DNA of 64,000 nucleotides from Trileptium ribeirensis (Eukaryota > Nematoda > Enoplea > Enoplida > Thoracostomopsidae). The stretch spans positions 1 through 64,000 of the forward strand of contig JASANE010030220.1 in NCBI GenBank assembly GCA_030248225.1, in the 5' to 3' direction. The notes under the pieces are model-generated. The model ran no database searches, had not been told where the DNA came from, and was given only the letters and a program-made list of their open reading frames with translations. Positions 1 through 11,066 of the stretch are shown here, piece after piece (the stretch's first letter is position 1; the number at the start of each line of letters is the position of its first letter). The translations under genes were made by a program, and so were the position numbers.

Positions 1-108
1 AACAGTTACTGGGTGTTTAAAATCTGACTCACGATTTTATAACGCGTTAGAGTTGTAGAGCTTTAAATGATTAATTTTAACGGTAAATATTATATATTCA
101 TATATATG

Positions 109-112
109 TATG
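109..112. repeat. Target site duplication, left (TATG)
   Basis: TATG directly precedes the left LTR and is repeated directly after the right LTR at 27484-27487. A 4-bp duplication is usual for Ty3/Gypsy-type integrases. It fixes the element ends and shows that both LTRs belong to one insertion. The 108 bases further left are AT-rich and show nothing recognisable. Confidence 0.88.
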
Positions 113-1868
113 TGTACTAGGACCAGTTCTGGCCCTAAGGGATCCCAGCTGCACCACTCTCAATATTCCTTGTGGTGCCCGGACAACCCCGGCTTACACG
201 ATTACCCGGCGGACCCTAGTCTGACCGATGGGAACCGCCCAGCTTAGCGGGCTGCTCGGCGGGTTTACCAGGGTGTTCGGCCTGGCCCCTATATTGGCCC
301 ACGTGTCTAATGGTGTGGAGGTCCCCCTGAGGGAGGGTCATCCCTAAGCCTGCTCACAGGTAGTGAGGTTAACCCGTCCTTCCCTCTCTTGATTTCAAAC
401 TCCCTGAAAATGCCTGAAGGGGTGGGACATAACCTATTGGGCCACCAGATAAATGGTCAGAGAGGTAAATTGCGGGATGGACGTTGAATTGGAAATGGTC
501 TGACAGAACGTATGTTTCGATTTACCAAGTTGGGCCTAAGTGGTATTTTCGGGTCAGTTAGTTCTAGTGGGGTGACACAATATTTAACGTGAAATTCCGT
601 TCAGTGATTTATGCCTGACTATCAATAGCAGACGCAGGGTGGTGTAGAAACACAGCCTAGTGAACACGTGAGCGAATGGAAATTCTGGATCGTGTTGAGC
701 GAAAGGGCGATAGCGGATTTAGCGTGGTTCAAGTGGCAGAGACTCGCTGTGAGTTCAAACACCGCTGTCGTACACTAATGATCAACCAGTATGCGCCCTA
801 TATTAACAAGCACTGCGCTTAAGGTCGCCGAACTTTGCTGAGCGGCACAAGATCTCATATAAGTCCAACAAAACCAAATCGCTTGAATGCCAGAAACACT
901 TTGATGAGTTTACTGTTCCTCTATTTCTACCACTGCAAAACTACTATAAACCACCCTCCGGGTGCACGATAAAATACACAAATATTTTCCAGACATGATA
1001 TTTATATACACAACACCCATTCGGGGTGTACACAACGATTTACGGTTCTCCTATTCAGGGGAACAAGGGCATTCTCCGAGAAAATTGCGTGCGGTCTACT
1101 CCTATAGTTTCGTTCTACTATTTGGCCGTTGACAAATTTTACGAAAACCCTTGATGCCGTGGAAAACATGAAAATCCGCTCCTGCCGTTAGGGAAGCACA
1201 GAATTTTCGCTAAACTGGAGTTACCGTCCCGACACCCCGAGGCACCCCTTTTCTACGTCTGCATAGCAAAAGTTCCCCAGAGTGAACAGAAGACCCAGCT
1301 AAACCACTGACTGATCGAAACTGGTTCGAACAGGGGAGCCAAAATTTGAACCCGCTTGAAACGCTGAGAACGGCACCCACAGGAATTAGTTAAACCCGAG
1401 TCGGGGCTGGACAAAATGTTAACCGAACCGAAATAATGACAAGGCAGAGTCCTATTGGCTTTGAATACCGGTTAAGCAACTGTTTGATTGAACCTAGCCA
1501 AATATCCGATTGGCTCTTGCTGACGTGCACTAAACGGCAATTCACGATCCTACTGGTCCAGAGTAAAACTCTCTTCCTCTTCCCCTTTGAAACCTCGAGC
1601 AAAACCCACTTAGATCGGATAACCGCTGCAAAACTGTAATTTGCCTAAAATAACTACCAAGACCAATTGAAAATTTCCTCTGCAAACGTAAATTTTCCCT
1701 ACTTTAACATATTACAACTCGGTGTCCGCACGATTGTGAACTTGCATGCACTCCCAGGACCGGCACAAAATGGCCCTGGGAGCGAGGAACCAGTCGAGCA
1801 TGGGGCCACTTTTGATTCATATTTCTTCGAAGTTTATCAGTCCTGAATTTCTGTGCGCGGGCGCGACA

Positions 1869-1914
1869 CTTGCGGGGGCCCGGGGCATCCATCAGACGCC
1901 CCAGCGCCCGCAAG
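1869..1914. other. GC-rich hairpin in the 3' LTR
   Basis: CTTGCGGG pairs with CCCGCAAG across the ends, and GGGGC with GCCCC inside, around a loop of about 11 bases. The same 46-bp structure is at 25557-25602 in the other LTR. In element orientation it lies downstream of the TATA box and so would be transcribed in R/U5. A packaging or translation role would be a guess. Confidence 0.6.
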
Positions 1915-2140
1915 GGCCGTCCCTGGGCTGAAAGACAAACTACGAAATTCGCAAATTGAAAGTCCTCGGGTGGAACTCTTCCGCACGTCTGAATACCGAA
2001 TAGTCTACCCGGGCAAGAAGCAAGCGAAAAGCAGGGGCAAATGAAAAGACAACGAAAACCACGGCGACAACCGCCGTCAAAACACGTCAAATTTTTCGAG
2101 TAAACAGCTCGACTGGTCCCCTTTCGTTAACGGGTCTCCT

Positions 2141-2149
2141 GCTTTTATA
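2141..2149 (-). promoter_or_regulatory. TATA box in the 3' LTR
   Basis: TATAAAAGC on the minus strand, the counterpart of 25829-25837 in the 5' LTR. From this LTR it would drive transcription out of the left end of the element. Confidence 0.5.
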
Positions 2150-3699
2150 CTATTCAGCTCAAACCCCCCTTTCTCCGTCTTTGTTCTCTTTGATCGCTCT
2201 CAGCCCTAGGGATGGCAGGAAAATTTTAAAATTTAAATGCTCGAAACGAAAGCTTTCCGCGGCCAACGCTCAATACTATGTAAAAACACATAGATACAGA
2301 TGACAAAATATAATACACAGATGTCTGTAAACCAGACGATAAGCGAGCTCTAAGCTGTAACGAACGTGTCTACATCAGGCGAACTGTACATATATATACG
2401 GTCGGCATCTCGAAAACAACAAAGCGTACGCCGAATTTGCTGGGCAGTGGCCGAGGCTCGCCAAGAAAACAAAACCGCCCGCTGGTCGGCGCGGCGAAAG
2501 TTTTGGAGAGAAATATAACGGCGCTCAGGGCCCAGTTTGCTCATAGGGATATCGGCACATTTTTGCCGATATCTCGAGATCTAGTAACAGTAGGCGGCCG
2601 GGGGCAGGACCAGAATCATGCCCTGGTAGGCCGGCTACTGATAAAATTTTAAGATTTAATGTAGCTTTTATAGGAGGCCTGTTAGAGGCCGATTTAGGCG
2701 CTCAAAACTGAAACTTTTGGTGGCATATTCAAGTTTAGGGGGTCCTGGGTGGACCAACGGGGTGGGCGGCCCCGGTTTTCAGCTAAACGGTTAGGGTGGG
2801 ACACGATAAGAGTCCCGGGCTCCAAAAATCGGCAAGGTTTGATTATTTTGGATGTCCTTTTAGGCTTAGAAAATTGGAAGCTTAAGCGTCCGTTTGGGGG
2901 TCCGTAAGTATTTAGGGGATCCGAATTTTTAGACCCGCCGGGACAATTTGACACCCTTGAGGGGTCCTTAAGATAGTTTAGTCACCCTCGTTCCCCTAAG
3001 TTTAGTAGAAAACTAAAAATGGAACTTTTAGTGTCACACCCAAAAATAATGCCTTAACAAATTTTTGTTTCCTAAAATACTCTGTTTCGGTTCTCCTAGG
3101 CCGAGGATTTCCAGCACCAACGAATTTATTGAGCTCGTCCTAGTATCTTTAGACCCCATATAATGCACGAAAGCAACCTATACACACATATATATATACA
3201 TGAAAACGAGTATCAACGCACCGCAGATATTAGGTGATATCCCTCGGCGTGTGCGCCGGGATCAGGTCGGAGGCGACCATTTTTTCTTGAATGCCCAAAA
3301 TTTCTGTAATATCCATTGGTCCCTGGCCTTTCCGAACGCACACCCGTACCTCGCGCAATTACAACATCAGGTATAATATAATGCACAAACGTTTTATATA
3401 CACAGCACGACATTAGGTTATTTCACGAGGATCGGCCGGGCACCCGCAATCGTTGTCCCTGTCTTTCATATTTGGCACCAAAATCATCCCGTGCACCGTC
3501 GGGTGGTGGAGTGTGACCGTACGGATACAATACAACGATATACAATTGTTTATTTCATAACAAAAGCAATAATACTGCACAATGATCATCTTATACTTAG
3601 GTCACGCTCCACCTGTGTCCGGCCGTCCGTTCCCCTCATTACCTATACTTTTAGCACGCCTTTAATGTTTTGTCATTTTCGTAAGATTGGGCTGTTACA

Positions 3700-3715
3700 T
3701 CTCTTAAAATTTTTT
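3700..3715 (-). promoter_or_regulatory. Candidate polypurine tract
   Basis: Immediately upstream of the 3' LTR, in element orientation, the minus strand ends in an A-rich stretch closing with AAGAGA. This is the position expected for the plus-strand primer. It is interrupted by four T residues, so only the last 8 bases (AAGAGA preceded by AA) are an uninterrupted purine run. Confidence 0.4.
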
Positions 3716-4659
3716 GGATTTATTAGACTCCTTACTTAGGGTAAGAGTGTAAATCGAATGGAAAATGGTTATGAGTGAAATTGTGCCGTTAAATCCGCAG
3801 ATGCATAGCCCGTTATTCGGTTTTAGCTTGAAAAGTTTAGAGATCGTTATGAAATTCACGTAAAATCTCCAAAGGTTTTAAAATTATGCGTGAAAATTTA
3901 AGAAAATTGCGGAAAAATTGAAGAAAATTTACCAGATTTCCAGAATTTCCGTAAAAATTTGATAAATTTAATAAATTGCGGTAAAATTCAGTGAAAATTT
4001 GATAAGTTTCAGTGAAAATATTGTAAATTTTATTGCAAACGTCGGGGCGGAAGGGCGACTTAGAGTTGTCCGATATCCATGCACGTAAGAAAACGTGAAA
4101 ACGTCGCCCCTTCTCCCTTATTTTCCGGAAATTTTCGAAGTTTTCCCTTATGGGCTAAACTATTAAAATGGTTTAGTTTATGTTAAATTTTCTTTCTGCT
4201 ATGTTAATTTAGCATTAGTCCCTTGCACCTGGTTATCTAAAAAAATGTTATAATTATTCATTTATGTACATATCTATAATGTAATAACCATTTATTGTTA
4301 TATGTAGTATATACACTGGCACGTACCTCCAAAGGTTTAGTTGGGTTTGGTCATCCCCGATAAAGGGTCCGGGCTGCCAGATTGCCTGACCCAGGAGTTC
4401 CCTTGAGAATCATGGAAATGTTTTACTATTGAATTGGTTCGTATTTTCGCTTGGGTTTAAAATTCGGCAATTTTATTTCGGGGGAATTTTATTCATTCTT
4501 TGAGCTTTGGCGTTAGGTTGATTGATTTAGGTAATTTGGTGTTACTAGTACCTTCTATTTCTCAGGTCTCGGACATCATTTATTCGAAAGTTTTGTCGCG
4601 CCTTGGCTGCTTTCCGCTCGCTTCCGCTACTGCTTGCAGCAACTAGCCCTATTTAAACC
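3716..4659 (-). other. Noncoding 3' region of the element
   Basis: About 0.95 kb between the last element ORF and the polypurine tract. It is AT-rich. From about 3840 to 4040 it contains many loose reiterations of short motifs of the type GAAAATTTGATAAA. No ORF with a recognisable domain is present. Confidence 0.6.
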
Positions 4660-6006
4660 TTATTCGTCGATTCCAGCCACTTCTCGCATGGACTTATTCG
4701 CTCGCAGTGCCATTCTCGTTTTGCTCTTACGGGTTCGATATCGTCCTGAATGTGTTAGGCGTCCTAGCTCGGCGTCCCTAACTAGACGGCTTACCCACTC
4801 ATGCAAGTTCCGCCGACAATAATGCGACACCATTGGCTCGTCAAAGTGCGGCTTTTCCTGCCATTCCATATGCGGCTCGTCCCATTCTCACGCGTCTGCA
4901 CTGTGGAACGCAATCGGCCAGGAAGGCATGTAAACGTTGTGGAAGGTGTCGTGCTGCCGTCGGTGGTTAGCCATGAACTGCTTGAGTTCAGCCGTCCATG
5001 ACAAAGCGTCCTGATTAGTGGCAGCCCATCGGGGTGGCGGTGGCGCTATAACAATGGCGGTGGTAGGTGCGACTCGGCGAGAAAGTACACCCTGGTGCCG
5101 CTTGAATTTACGAAAGGCGGCGTTCGGCAAGGACGCGTGGAGCTGCTCCATTGGTGCCTTGTGGTAGATGAATTGGAACCCGCCAAGTATAACGATGCAG
5201 CTGGTCTGCGGGGTTAGGATCGCGTTGGCCAACTGCACTAAACGTACCATTGTGGATCCCGGCCATCCGTTGACGATCCACTTGTTTTCAGTGGCCATTT
5301 CTAAGATCGGTAATGCCAGGGCGTCACCCACTATGATTGTTTTGGGCCAACGAGCGTGACCGATAGCACGGTAATCCCGTACTTCCTCGAGTAATCTGCC
5401 CATGACGTTGTGGCAGCGCGTCGGGGCCTCATGCTGCTGCAGCTGTTGATTGGTGCGCCCGACGCCCCAGAAAGTGTCCGTGGTGGCCTCCGATAATTGT
5501 TGATTGTCTGTGAGTCGCAGGATTCGCGCATATTCCGATATGGCGAACTTGCTAAGGAGGATCGACCGCATGATATGCTCGAGAAGCGGCTTGAGACGGG
5601 CCTGGGTGACACCGTCTATGAGCTCGTTCTTGAGCTCTCGAGCTCGCGTTTTCAGTTGCAGCGGGGTGCCGGTCACGAGTAACAGTTCTCGGACGGCGTC
5701 GGTTAGTTCCAGCAGCGAGAGCACCTGTACTTGGTAGTGCTTTTCGACGGTCGACAAGGTGTTGCCGTCGTGTGCGAATGGGGTTGGTGCCTCGTGCATA
5801 TTTGACAGCTCCAGCCATTCAGTACCGTGGGATAAAAATGTCACATATGGCTTGGTTAGATCCACGCGGTACGTTGGGATCGCCGGAAGCTGGAACCAAG
5901 TTGATTCTGGTGGGGCGAATGGCCCACTCACCGATACGCGTCCGCTGGATCGCCTCTGAGTCTGCTCGGCTTCGTCGCTGCGTCGCGGTTGCCAAATGCT
6001 GGCCAT
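4660..6006 (-). CDS. SGNH-like accessory protein, copy 1 (one in-frame stop)
   Basis: The first ATG is at 6006; a longer reading would need a TTG start at 6024. The frame is open to TGA at 4888-4890, about 372 residues, and then stays open for another 75 codons to 4660. The paralogue at 6201-7434 also continues past the equivalent point, so the TGA is probably a lesion. Motifs resemble an SGNH-type hydrolase core: TIIVGDALALP (GDA at about 227-229, where a GDS nucleophile block would sit), IVILGGF (about 271-277, near a GxND block), APPPPRW (about 321) and DTFH (about 353, a possible DxxH block). The expected serine is alanine, so catalysis is doubtful. SGNH-type domains are known in some non-LTR and DIRS-like retroelements. 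I infer the fold from motif order only. No signal peptide or membrane segment is obvious. Confidence 0.6.
4888..4890 (-). other. In-frame TGA in SGNH-like copy 1
   Basis: A single TGA interrupts an otherwise continuous frame. The residues after it (WDEPHMEWQEKP and onward) stay protein-like for 75 codons. It could derive from CGA by one C-to-T change. Confidence 0.6.
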
Positions 6007-6200
6007 CTGCAGGAATAAACTCAAATAAATTTTCGGGTTGTCGTTGCGTGAGGTCGCTCTATTTCGCTAAGCGCTCGCTGGTTAACTCTTTTTGTCCTGC
6101 TTTACCTACGCGTTACCTTATAGCACTGCTACCCTGAGCGTTTCTCTTACCTCTCTAAATCGGCTATTTCTTCCCCCTTTTTGCTTGGATTGGTACGGCC

Positions 6201-7434
6201 TTACTCTTGCCAGGGCTCAGCTTGCTTATATAGGTGAGCTTCACCCATGCGCCAAAATATATCAGTGCGCCGGATTAGTTCTTCGGTCCAGTCGCACAGC
6301 TGTGGCCAGAATGGCAGGGAGACCACTGGCTCGGGCCACCGTTGGCGCTCCTCGCCTTTGTTAAATGGCCCGATGGAATCCCATGCCTCTATTCCTCTCA
6401 ATGCTGCTGGCCACTTTGGCATGATGACGCTCATGAGCGCCTGATGCCGTCCACCATCCGCGTTCTCCGTTCGGTCAGTTCGTCGAACCACGCTGTACTG
6501 TCGACCCTGAAGTCGTCCCAGTGTGGCGCCGGTCCGGTGATAACAACGGCCGAGTATGCCCGGAGACGTTGCTCGAGAACCATCAGGTGGCGCTTAATTC
6601 GCTTGAGATAGGCGCCGGGCGAGAATGCCGAACGTCCCGGTAGCCGCCGGTGATGATAACGCAATCCGTCTGTGGCGTTAGGAATGCGTTCGCAACAATG
6701 GATTAGCGAGATCATGTTGAGCCCGGGCCGCACGAACGTGATGCGGTTGTAGTAGTCGGCCACGTCCAACAGTGGCAAGGCACGCTCGTCGCTGACTATG
6801 ATGGTTCTCGGCCACCGCACGAAACGGTCGCGGTGGAACGACCGGATGTCGCACAATAAATGTCCCAGCACGTTGTGGTGCGCTGGTTGGTCTGCCCCGC
6901 ACTCGCTCCGGTGGACACCTGTGCCCCAGAAGTTGTCGAAGGTGTCGTTGAGGAGCGGTTTGTGGAATAATCGTATAGCTCATCCCAGTAGTCGAGGTCC
7001 TGGAATTTCGCCAGCAAGATTGGGCGCATGACGTGCAGCTGGTACGACCGGAGCCACCGTCGAGTGTTGGCTGGCAGCGTGCGGAGGAGGGCTACGCTGC
7101 GTAGTTTGACCTCCGTCGGCGACATTCGCTGATCCAGCATGTGGGCGATCACCGTAACGAAACCCAACAAGTCCAGGATCGTGATGTAGAAATGCTCGGT
7201 GGCGCTGCCGAACTGGCGGCCATTATACTTAAAACCGCCATGGAGATAATGTTCATTCGCCAGCGTGGTCCTGTTTGAGCACTTGAGCTCGACCGCGTCC
7301 CAGAAGCGTGAGCTGCTCATGTGGCTTCGGGGAACGGCCGGGTAGCGGTGTCCATCGCACTCTGCAGGCTCGTGTAGTACTCCTTGCGGGAGTCGGGGCG
7401 CCCGGAGATCGTTTTGGCTGTAGCTGCGGCGCAT
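6201..7434 (-). pseudogene. SGNH-like accessory protein, copy 2 (frameshifted)
   Basis: Diverged paralogue of 4660-6006, spread over three frames. The N-terminal part (7434 to about 6960) includes HVMRPILLAKF, matching HIMRSILLSKF in copy 1. The central part lies in another frame (about 6950-6470) with FWG, HNVLGHLL, WPRTIIVSDERALPLL, KRIKRHLMVL and VVITGPAPHW. The C-terminal part is in a third frame (to 6201) with VIMPKWPAAL. An ITGGY motif, equivalent to ILGGF in copy 1, lies in a different frame from its surroundings, so at least three indels are present. The nucleophile block reads VSDE instead of GDS. The pairing implies a duplication inside the element followed by loss of this copy. Frame 7434 has no obvious upstream partner. 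Confidence 0.6.
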
Positions 7435-7534
7435 CTGAAATGAAGGAAGCTCTGGTAAAGTTACATAGTTTGGATGAAAATTAGGTCTGCCTTAACCTTC
7501 ACCCTTGTTATGGATTTTGCGGGGAATTTGGGTT

Positions 7535-8071
7535 CTATCTCGGGGTACGTGCCGTTGTGTTGAGTAGTTTAGTCCACTTGTTGTCCGACTCATCGGACTC
7601 AGATTCCTCATGGGGTGGTGGTCGAGGTACGCGCTGTCGCCAAGCGGCGGGGTGCAATTCTTGGCTAGAGGGGTAGCGTGGGAACGTGGTTGGTGGCAAA
7701 GTTGCGCCGGGAGAGCATTCTCCTGTCAAAAGTGGTCGCAGGGTCAATATTGGCGCGCTTGTCATCGAAGTAGTGACACTAGTGGATTGTGCGCGTGTGA
7801 CAGAAGCTAGTCTTGTTGATGCTCCGGCAGTATCGGTAATGGTCGTCCCTGGTTCCTGGAACGTTACGCGTCTAGGCCTGCGTAAGGCGTCTTATACTTC
7901 CTCGTCCGATGCTGCGCCATACGGCCTAAAGACCTGGTCTCTAGCCTGTCTATGCAAAAGATGCCTGGTTGGGGCCGTTGCCTGGGTGGTACTGAGTCGT
8001 ATTATTCCCGAGGAAGTAGTAGTGGCTGTGGTGCGTATCAATTCGGTAATGGTCACTGTGGATGGTCCCGG
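7535..8071 (-). pseudogene. C-terminal extension of the pol tail
   Basis: After the TAA at 8072-8074 the same frame stays open, except for a TAA at 7892-7894, down to TAG at 7535. The residues are Thr-, Ser- and Pro-rich with an acidic patch (EESESDESD) near the end, like the preceding tail. This suggests that the ancestral polyprotein ended at 7535 and that the two TAA codons are later lesions, each one change from CAA. No domain is recognisable. Confidence 0.5.
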
Positions 8072-9997
8072 TTATTCGGTGCTTGCAAACTGAATAGTTG
8101 AACCGCCTCGAGCCGACACTATTTGTTTCCGTTGGGTGGCCCGTCCGGCAAGGCCTTTTCCCCGATCTTCTGGCGGTGCTCGCGTGCTCCGTTGCTCGCT
8201 CGGCAGTGCACGGGTGCGAGGAGGGGTGTTTAGTGTCACTGCTCGCCCAGTTCCTCTCCGAGGTGCTGGTGCTTCGCTGCTTGAACTTGCAAGTGTGAAT
8301 TCACTAAATGAGTCAGAGGCTCCCGGTTGGGTGGTAGGCGTCCTAGAATCACTGCTTGATGTTCCTAGTCCGGCCTGGCCATGTCGCTCAGCTGAAGAGG
8401 GTTCCTGCGAGGTTTGGCTAGTCAACTCATCGTCCGCGTCAGCTGCTCTTACATCTACTGTCGTACCCTCTCCGGAGGTTTCCAACAGGTAACTGGACAT
8501 TGGTGACCCTAGGGGTGGCTGGATCATGGGTGCCTCGCGAAAGACCCACTGATGAGGAGACATGGGCCTGTTAGCGGCTGCTGGTGGAGCACTATAAGGG
8601 CGCAGTGTTGTATAGTCTCCTATGGTTTGAGTGGACATTTCCACCGGTACCCGTAGTCGCGATGCCATGATATGTTCAGCTGGTCGTGATTGAAATAATG
8701 GGTGATCCTGCGCGGCGAGCATGATTGCGTATCGTAGATCTCCTGAGGTGCATGGTTCTGGTACGACGATTCCGCCTGAAGCTCCGCGTGGCGTGGTAGA
8801 TAGCGTGATGTCCGCTGTGTATAAATGTTGTCCCTCGAGTATTCCAACACCTACGGTCGGTACGCCGAACGGAACTTCCTCACTGGTAGCCACTATTCTT
8901 TCCATCGTGGTTACTGGCACGGTGTGTTGTCCGTATTCTACTTGTGTATCTCGGCTACCAGGTTCGGGTATGTATGAAAAGGCCTCCTGGCTGGTAACCT
9001 GTTCTTGCGCTATTGGTGGCCAGGAAGGTTCTATTTCCTTATCGGTATCAGTTAGCGGGATCCGATTTCTGACCGTCCTTGGATTTTGGGGTTCGTAGTC
9101 GTCCGTCCGATACTCAATATGTTCCATTGCTGCTTGTTCAGCTTCGATTTCAGCGTAGGTTCGACGATAGAAATTAGGGTCGTTAAGGTCACCCATTTCT
9201 ATACTTTCCGTATCGGAACTATCACTGACTGCTGTTCTTACTGTACGTACTGCTACTTCGTCTACCGGTTCTATCTCGGTAACGAAATCCCTATCAGCGA
9301 TAATTCGTTGGGTTGCTTCGGTCAAACCCCGCTCTAGTACGGAAGCGTGTACCTGGCCTAACCAATCACCTACGTTGGGTACTGGGTCTAATGCCTTAAA
9401 GCATGGCTTAGTTCTATTAATATGTACGACATGGGCCATGCCTTCTGGATTAGAATGCATTCGTACGCGTATGCACGGCGGGGTGATCCCTAATATTTTG
9501 TATGGTCCACACCATCGAGGCGTGAGCTTCCTAGATGTTCCTGGTGTAGTATCGTGTCGATAAACCCAAACTAATTCTCCTGTATGATAGCGTGGTTCGC
9601 GGGTTCGCCAATCGTACCTTAACCGATTTAATTTTTGAGCGGCTTTCATTGATTGGTAAGCACGCTCCCTGATAGAAGCCATCCAGCGCTGCGCGTTGGC
9701 CCTATAGGAATGTGCTCCTGTGTATCCGATGGCTGCACTATGCGTGTCATATTCTCCGGGCAACCTAGGATAAAATCCGTGCATTAGCAAAAATGGTGGG
9801 TATTTTGTTGCCGTATGCACTGAAGAGTTATAGGCCATTATGCAAAATGGTAGGGACACATCCCATGAGTGGTGATCATCCTGTGGTACACTCACTCGTA
9901 ACAAGTATAATAGTGTCCTGTTAAATCTCTCAATTTCACCATCTGCCTGAGGGTGATAAGATAACTCATGTGCCGAAATATTTGCATCTCCTGGCAC
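8072..9997 (-). CDS. pol: Integrase copy II C-terminal part plus long tail
   Basis: 641 codons, entered out of frame from the upstream integrase fragment. The first residues carry the last catalytic block (YHPQADGEIERFNRTL), followed by the usual gypsy integrase connector (MAYNSSVHTATKYPPFLLMHG) and a GPY/F-type module (LTPRWCGPYKILG). A tail of over 400 residues rich in Ser, Thr, Pro, Glu and Ala follows, ending in TAA at 8072. It is unlike known pol domains and may be a disordered chromatin- or packaging-related segment; that is speculation. The first codon is GTG, so this is a fragment of a polyprotein, not a gene with its own start. The first third is duplicated at 10565-12200. Confidence 0.75.
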   Translation of the reverse strand: MPGDANISAHELSYHPQADGEIERFNRTLLYLLRVSVPQDDHHSWDVSLPFCIMAYNSSVHTATKYPPFLLMHGFYPRLPGEYDTHSAAIGYTGAHSYRANAQRWMASIRERAYQSMKAAQKLNRLRYDWRTREPRYHTGELVWVYRHDTTPGTSRKLTPRWCGPYKILGITPPCIRVRMHSNPEGMAHVVHINRTKPCFKALDPVPNVGDWLGQVHASVLERGLTEATQRIIADRDFVTEIEPVDEVAVRTVRTAVSDSSDTESIEMGDLNDPNFYRRTYAEIEAEQAAMEHIEYRTDDYEPQNPRTVRNRIPLTDTDKEIEPSWPPIAQEQVTSQEAFSYIPEPGSRDTQVEYGQHTVPVTTMERIVATSEEVPFGVPTVGVGILEGQHLYTADITLSTTPRGASGGIVVPEPCTSGDLRYAIMLAAQDHPLFQSRPAEHIMASRLRVPVEMSTQTIGDYTTLRPYSAPPAAANRPMSPHQWVFREAPMIQPPLGSPMSSYLLETSGEGTTVDVRAADADDELTSQTSQEPSSAERHGQAGLGTSSSDSRTPTTQPGASDSFSEFTLASSSSEAPAPRRGTGRAVTLNTPPRTRALPSEQRSTRAPPEDRGKGLAGRATQRKQIVSARGGSTIQFASTE

Positions 9998-10564
9998 AGC
10001 TCTTCGAACATGTGTGCGGTGAAGGCACCTCCTCGGTCAGAATAGAGCTCCTTGGAACTCCGTACCTATTGACTACCTCATATAAGAATATGTGGGCAGC
10101 TGTATGAGCATCCTGGTGCCTTATTGGCACTGCTATTGCAAATTTTGTAAACTGGTCTATGAATGCAATAATATAGCGGTTGCCTGCCTGCGACCTGACC
10201 TGAATATCTAGTATGTCTACAAACACACGATACATTGGTTGATTTGCTAACGGAACCCTACCCAATCCGGTGGTTATCCGAGAAATTGGGTCCTTCGCGG
10301 ACTGGCATAGGGTGCATCGCCTGATCCATTGTTGTACGTGTTCGGACATACCCTTCCAATTGTAGAATTTGTTAGAATTGTTTACGAATTTGCTATACCA
10401 ATGTGATCGGGACGCCTAACTTGTAGTTTATGTCTCCGGGTTGTAATGGATGCATGTATAATATTTTGGTATCCGCGACTAATTCAAAATAGTGTGCCCG
10501 CATTTCTATTCGTAGCGCGCCTAATTCGGCCTTAGGCCGAGTTTTATTATAAAGATACCACCAA
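8971..10564 (-). repeat. Integrase block, duplicate II
   Basis: Direct duplicate of 10565-12200. The junction near 10564 joins a CCACCAA end to TGTATGAAAAGG, the sequence also found at 8971. The block runs from just before the zinc-binding domain to part of the C-terminal tail. This copy has lost about 65 bp of the HH part of the zinc domain and carries single-base indels near 10050 and 9970. Flanking frames show it is the downstream copy in element orientation and the one still connected to the long tail. Confidence 0.8.
9966..10349 (-). pseudogene. pol: Integrase copy II core fragment
   Basis: Reads from the zinc-binding cysteines (WIRRCTLCQSAK) through the first catalytic Asp (FVDILDIQV). 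It then leaves frame at YGVPRSS, where copy I continues with GAPRELYSDRGG. The cause is a 1-bp deletion relative to copy I. The second catalytic Asp is therefore lost from the frame. Upstream, the histidines of the zinc domain are deleted. This copy cannot encode an active integrase. Confidence 0.75.
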
Positions 10565-11066
10565 TGTATGAAAAGGCCTCCTGACTAGGAACCTGCTCTT
10601 GTGCTATTGGTGGCCAGGAAAGTTCTATTTCCCTATCCGGATCAGTCAGGGGAATCCGGTTCCTAACCGTCCTTGGATTTTGAGGTTCGTAGTCGTCCGT
10701 CCGATACTCGATATGTTCCATTGCAGCTTGCTCGGCTTCGATCTCAGCGTAAGTCCGCTGATATAAATTAGGGTCGTTAGGGTCACCCATTTCTATGCTT
10801 TCCGTATCGGAACTATCACTGATTGCTGTTCCTACGGTGCGTACTGCTACTTCGTCTACCGGCTCTATGTTGGTGACGAAATCCTTATCAGCGATAATAC
10901 GTTGGGTTGCTTCAGTTAGACCTCGCTCTAGCACGGAAGCGTGTACCTGGCCCAACCAATCACCTACGTTGGGTACTGGATCTAATGCCCTAAAACACGG
11001 CTTAGTTCTATTGATATGTACGACATGCGCCATACCTTCGGGATTAGAATGCATTCGTACACGCAT
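10521..11066 (-). pseudogene. pol: Integrase copy I tail, ending at the duplication junction
   Basis: Matches the segment after the GPY/F module in copy II, starting MRVRMHSNPEGMAHVVHINRT. It follows copy I out of frame because of a 5-bp deletion near 11172. It runs across the duplication junction into the start of duplicate II and stops. The first part of the tail is therefore present twice in the element. Confidence 0.7.

Larger units (their letters stand above)
113..3699 (-). repeat. 3' LTR of the giant element (left copy)
   Basis: Direct repeat of 23795-27483, beginning TGTACTAGG and ending GCTGTTACA on the plus strand. It keeps a 391-bp segment (3001-3391) that the right LTR lacks, and lacks the MITE present there. 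Like the right LTR it has a TATAAAAGC box on the minus strand (2141-2149) and a GC-rich hairpin (1869-1914). Short ORFs inside it, such as one of 128 codons on the minus strand at 1704-2090, have no recognisable domain. No independent gene is supported. Confidence 0.92.

Noticed and set aside
1704..2090. 128-codon ORF on the minus strand, also at 25392-25778, as a possible LTR-encoded protein
   Set aside because: Both copies are open only because the LTRs are near-identical and GC-rich here. There is no recognisable domain and the region overlaps a hairpin. Low evidence for coding.
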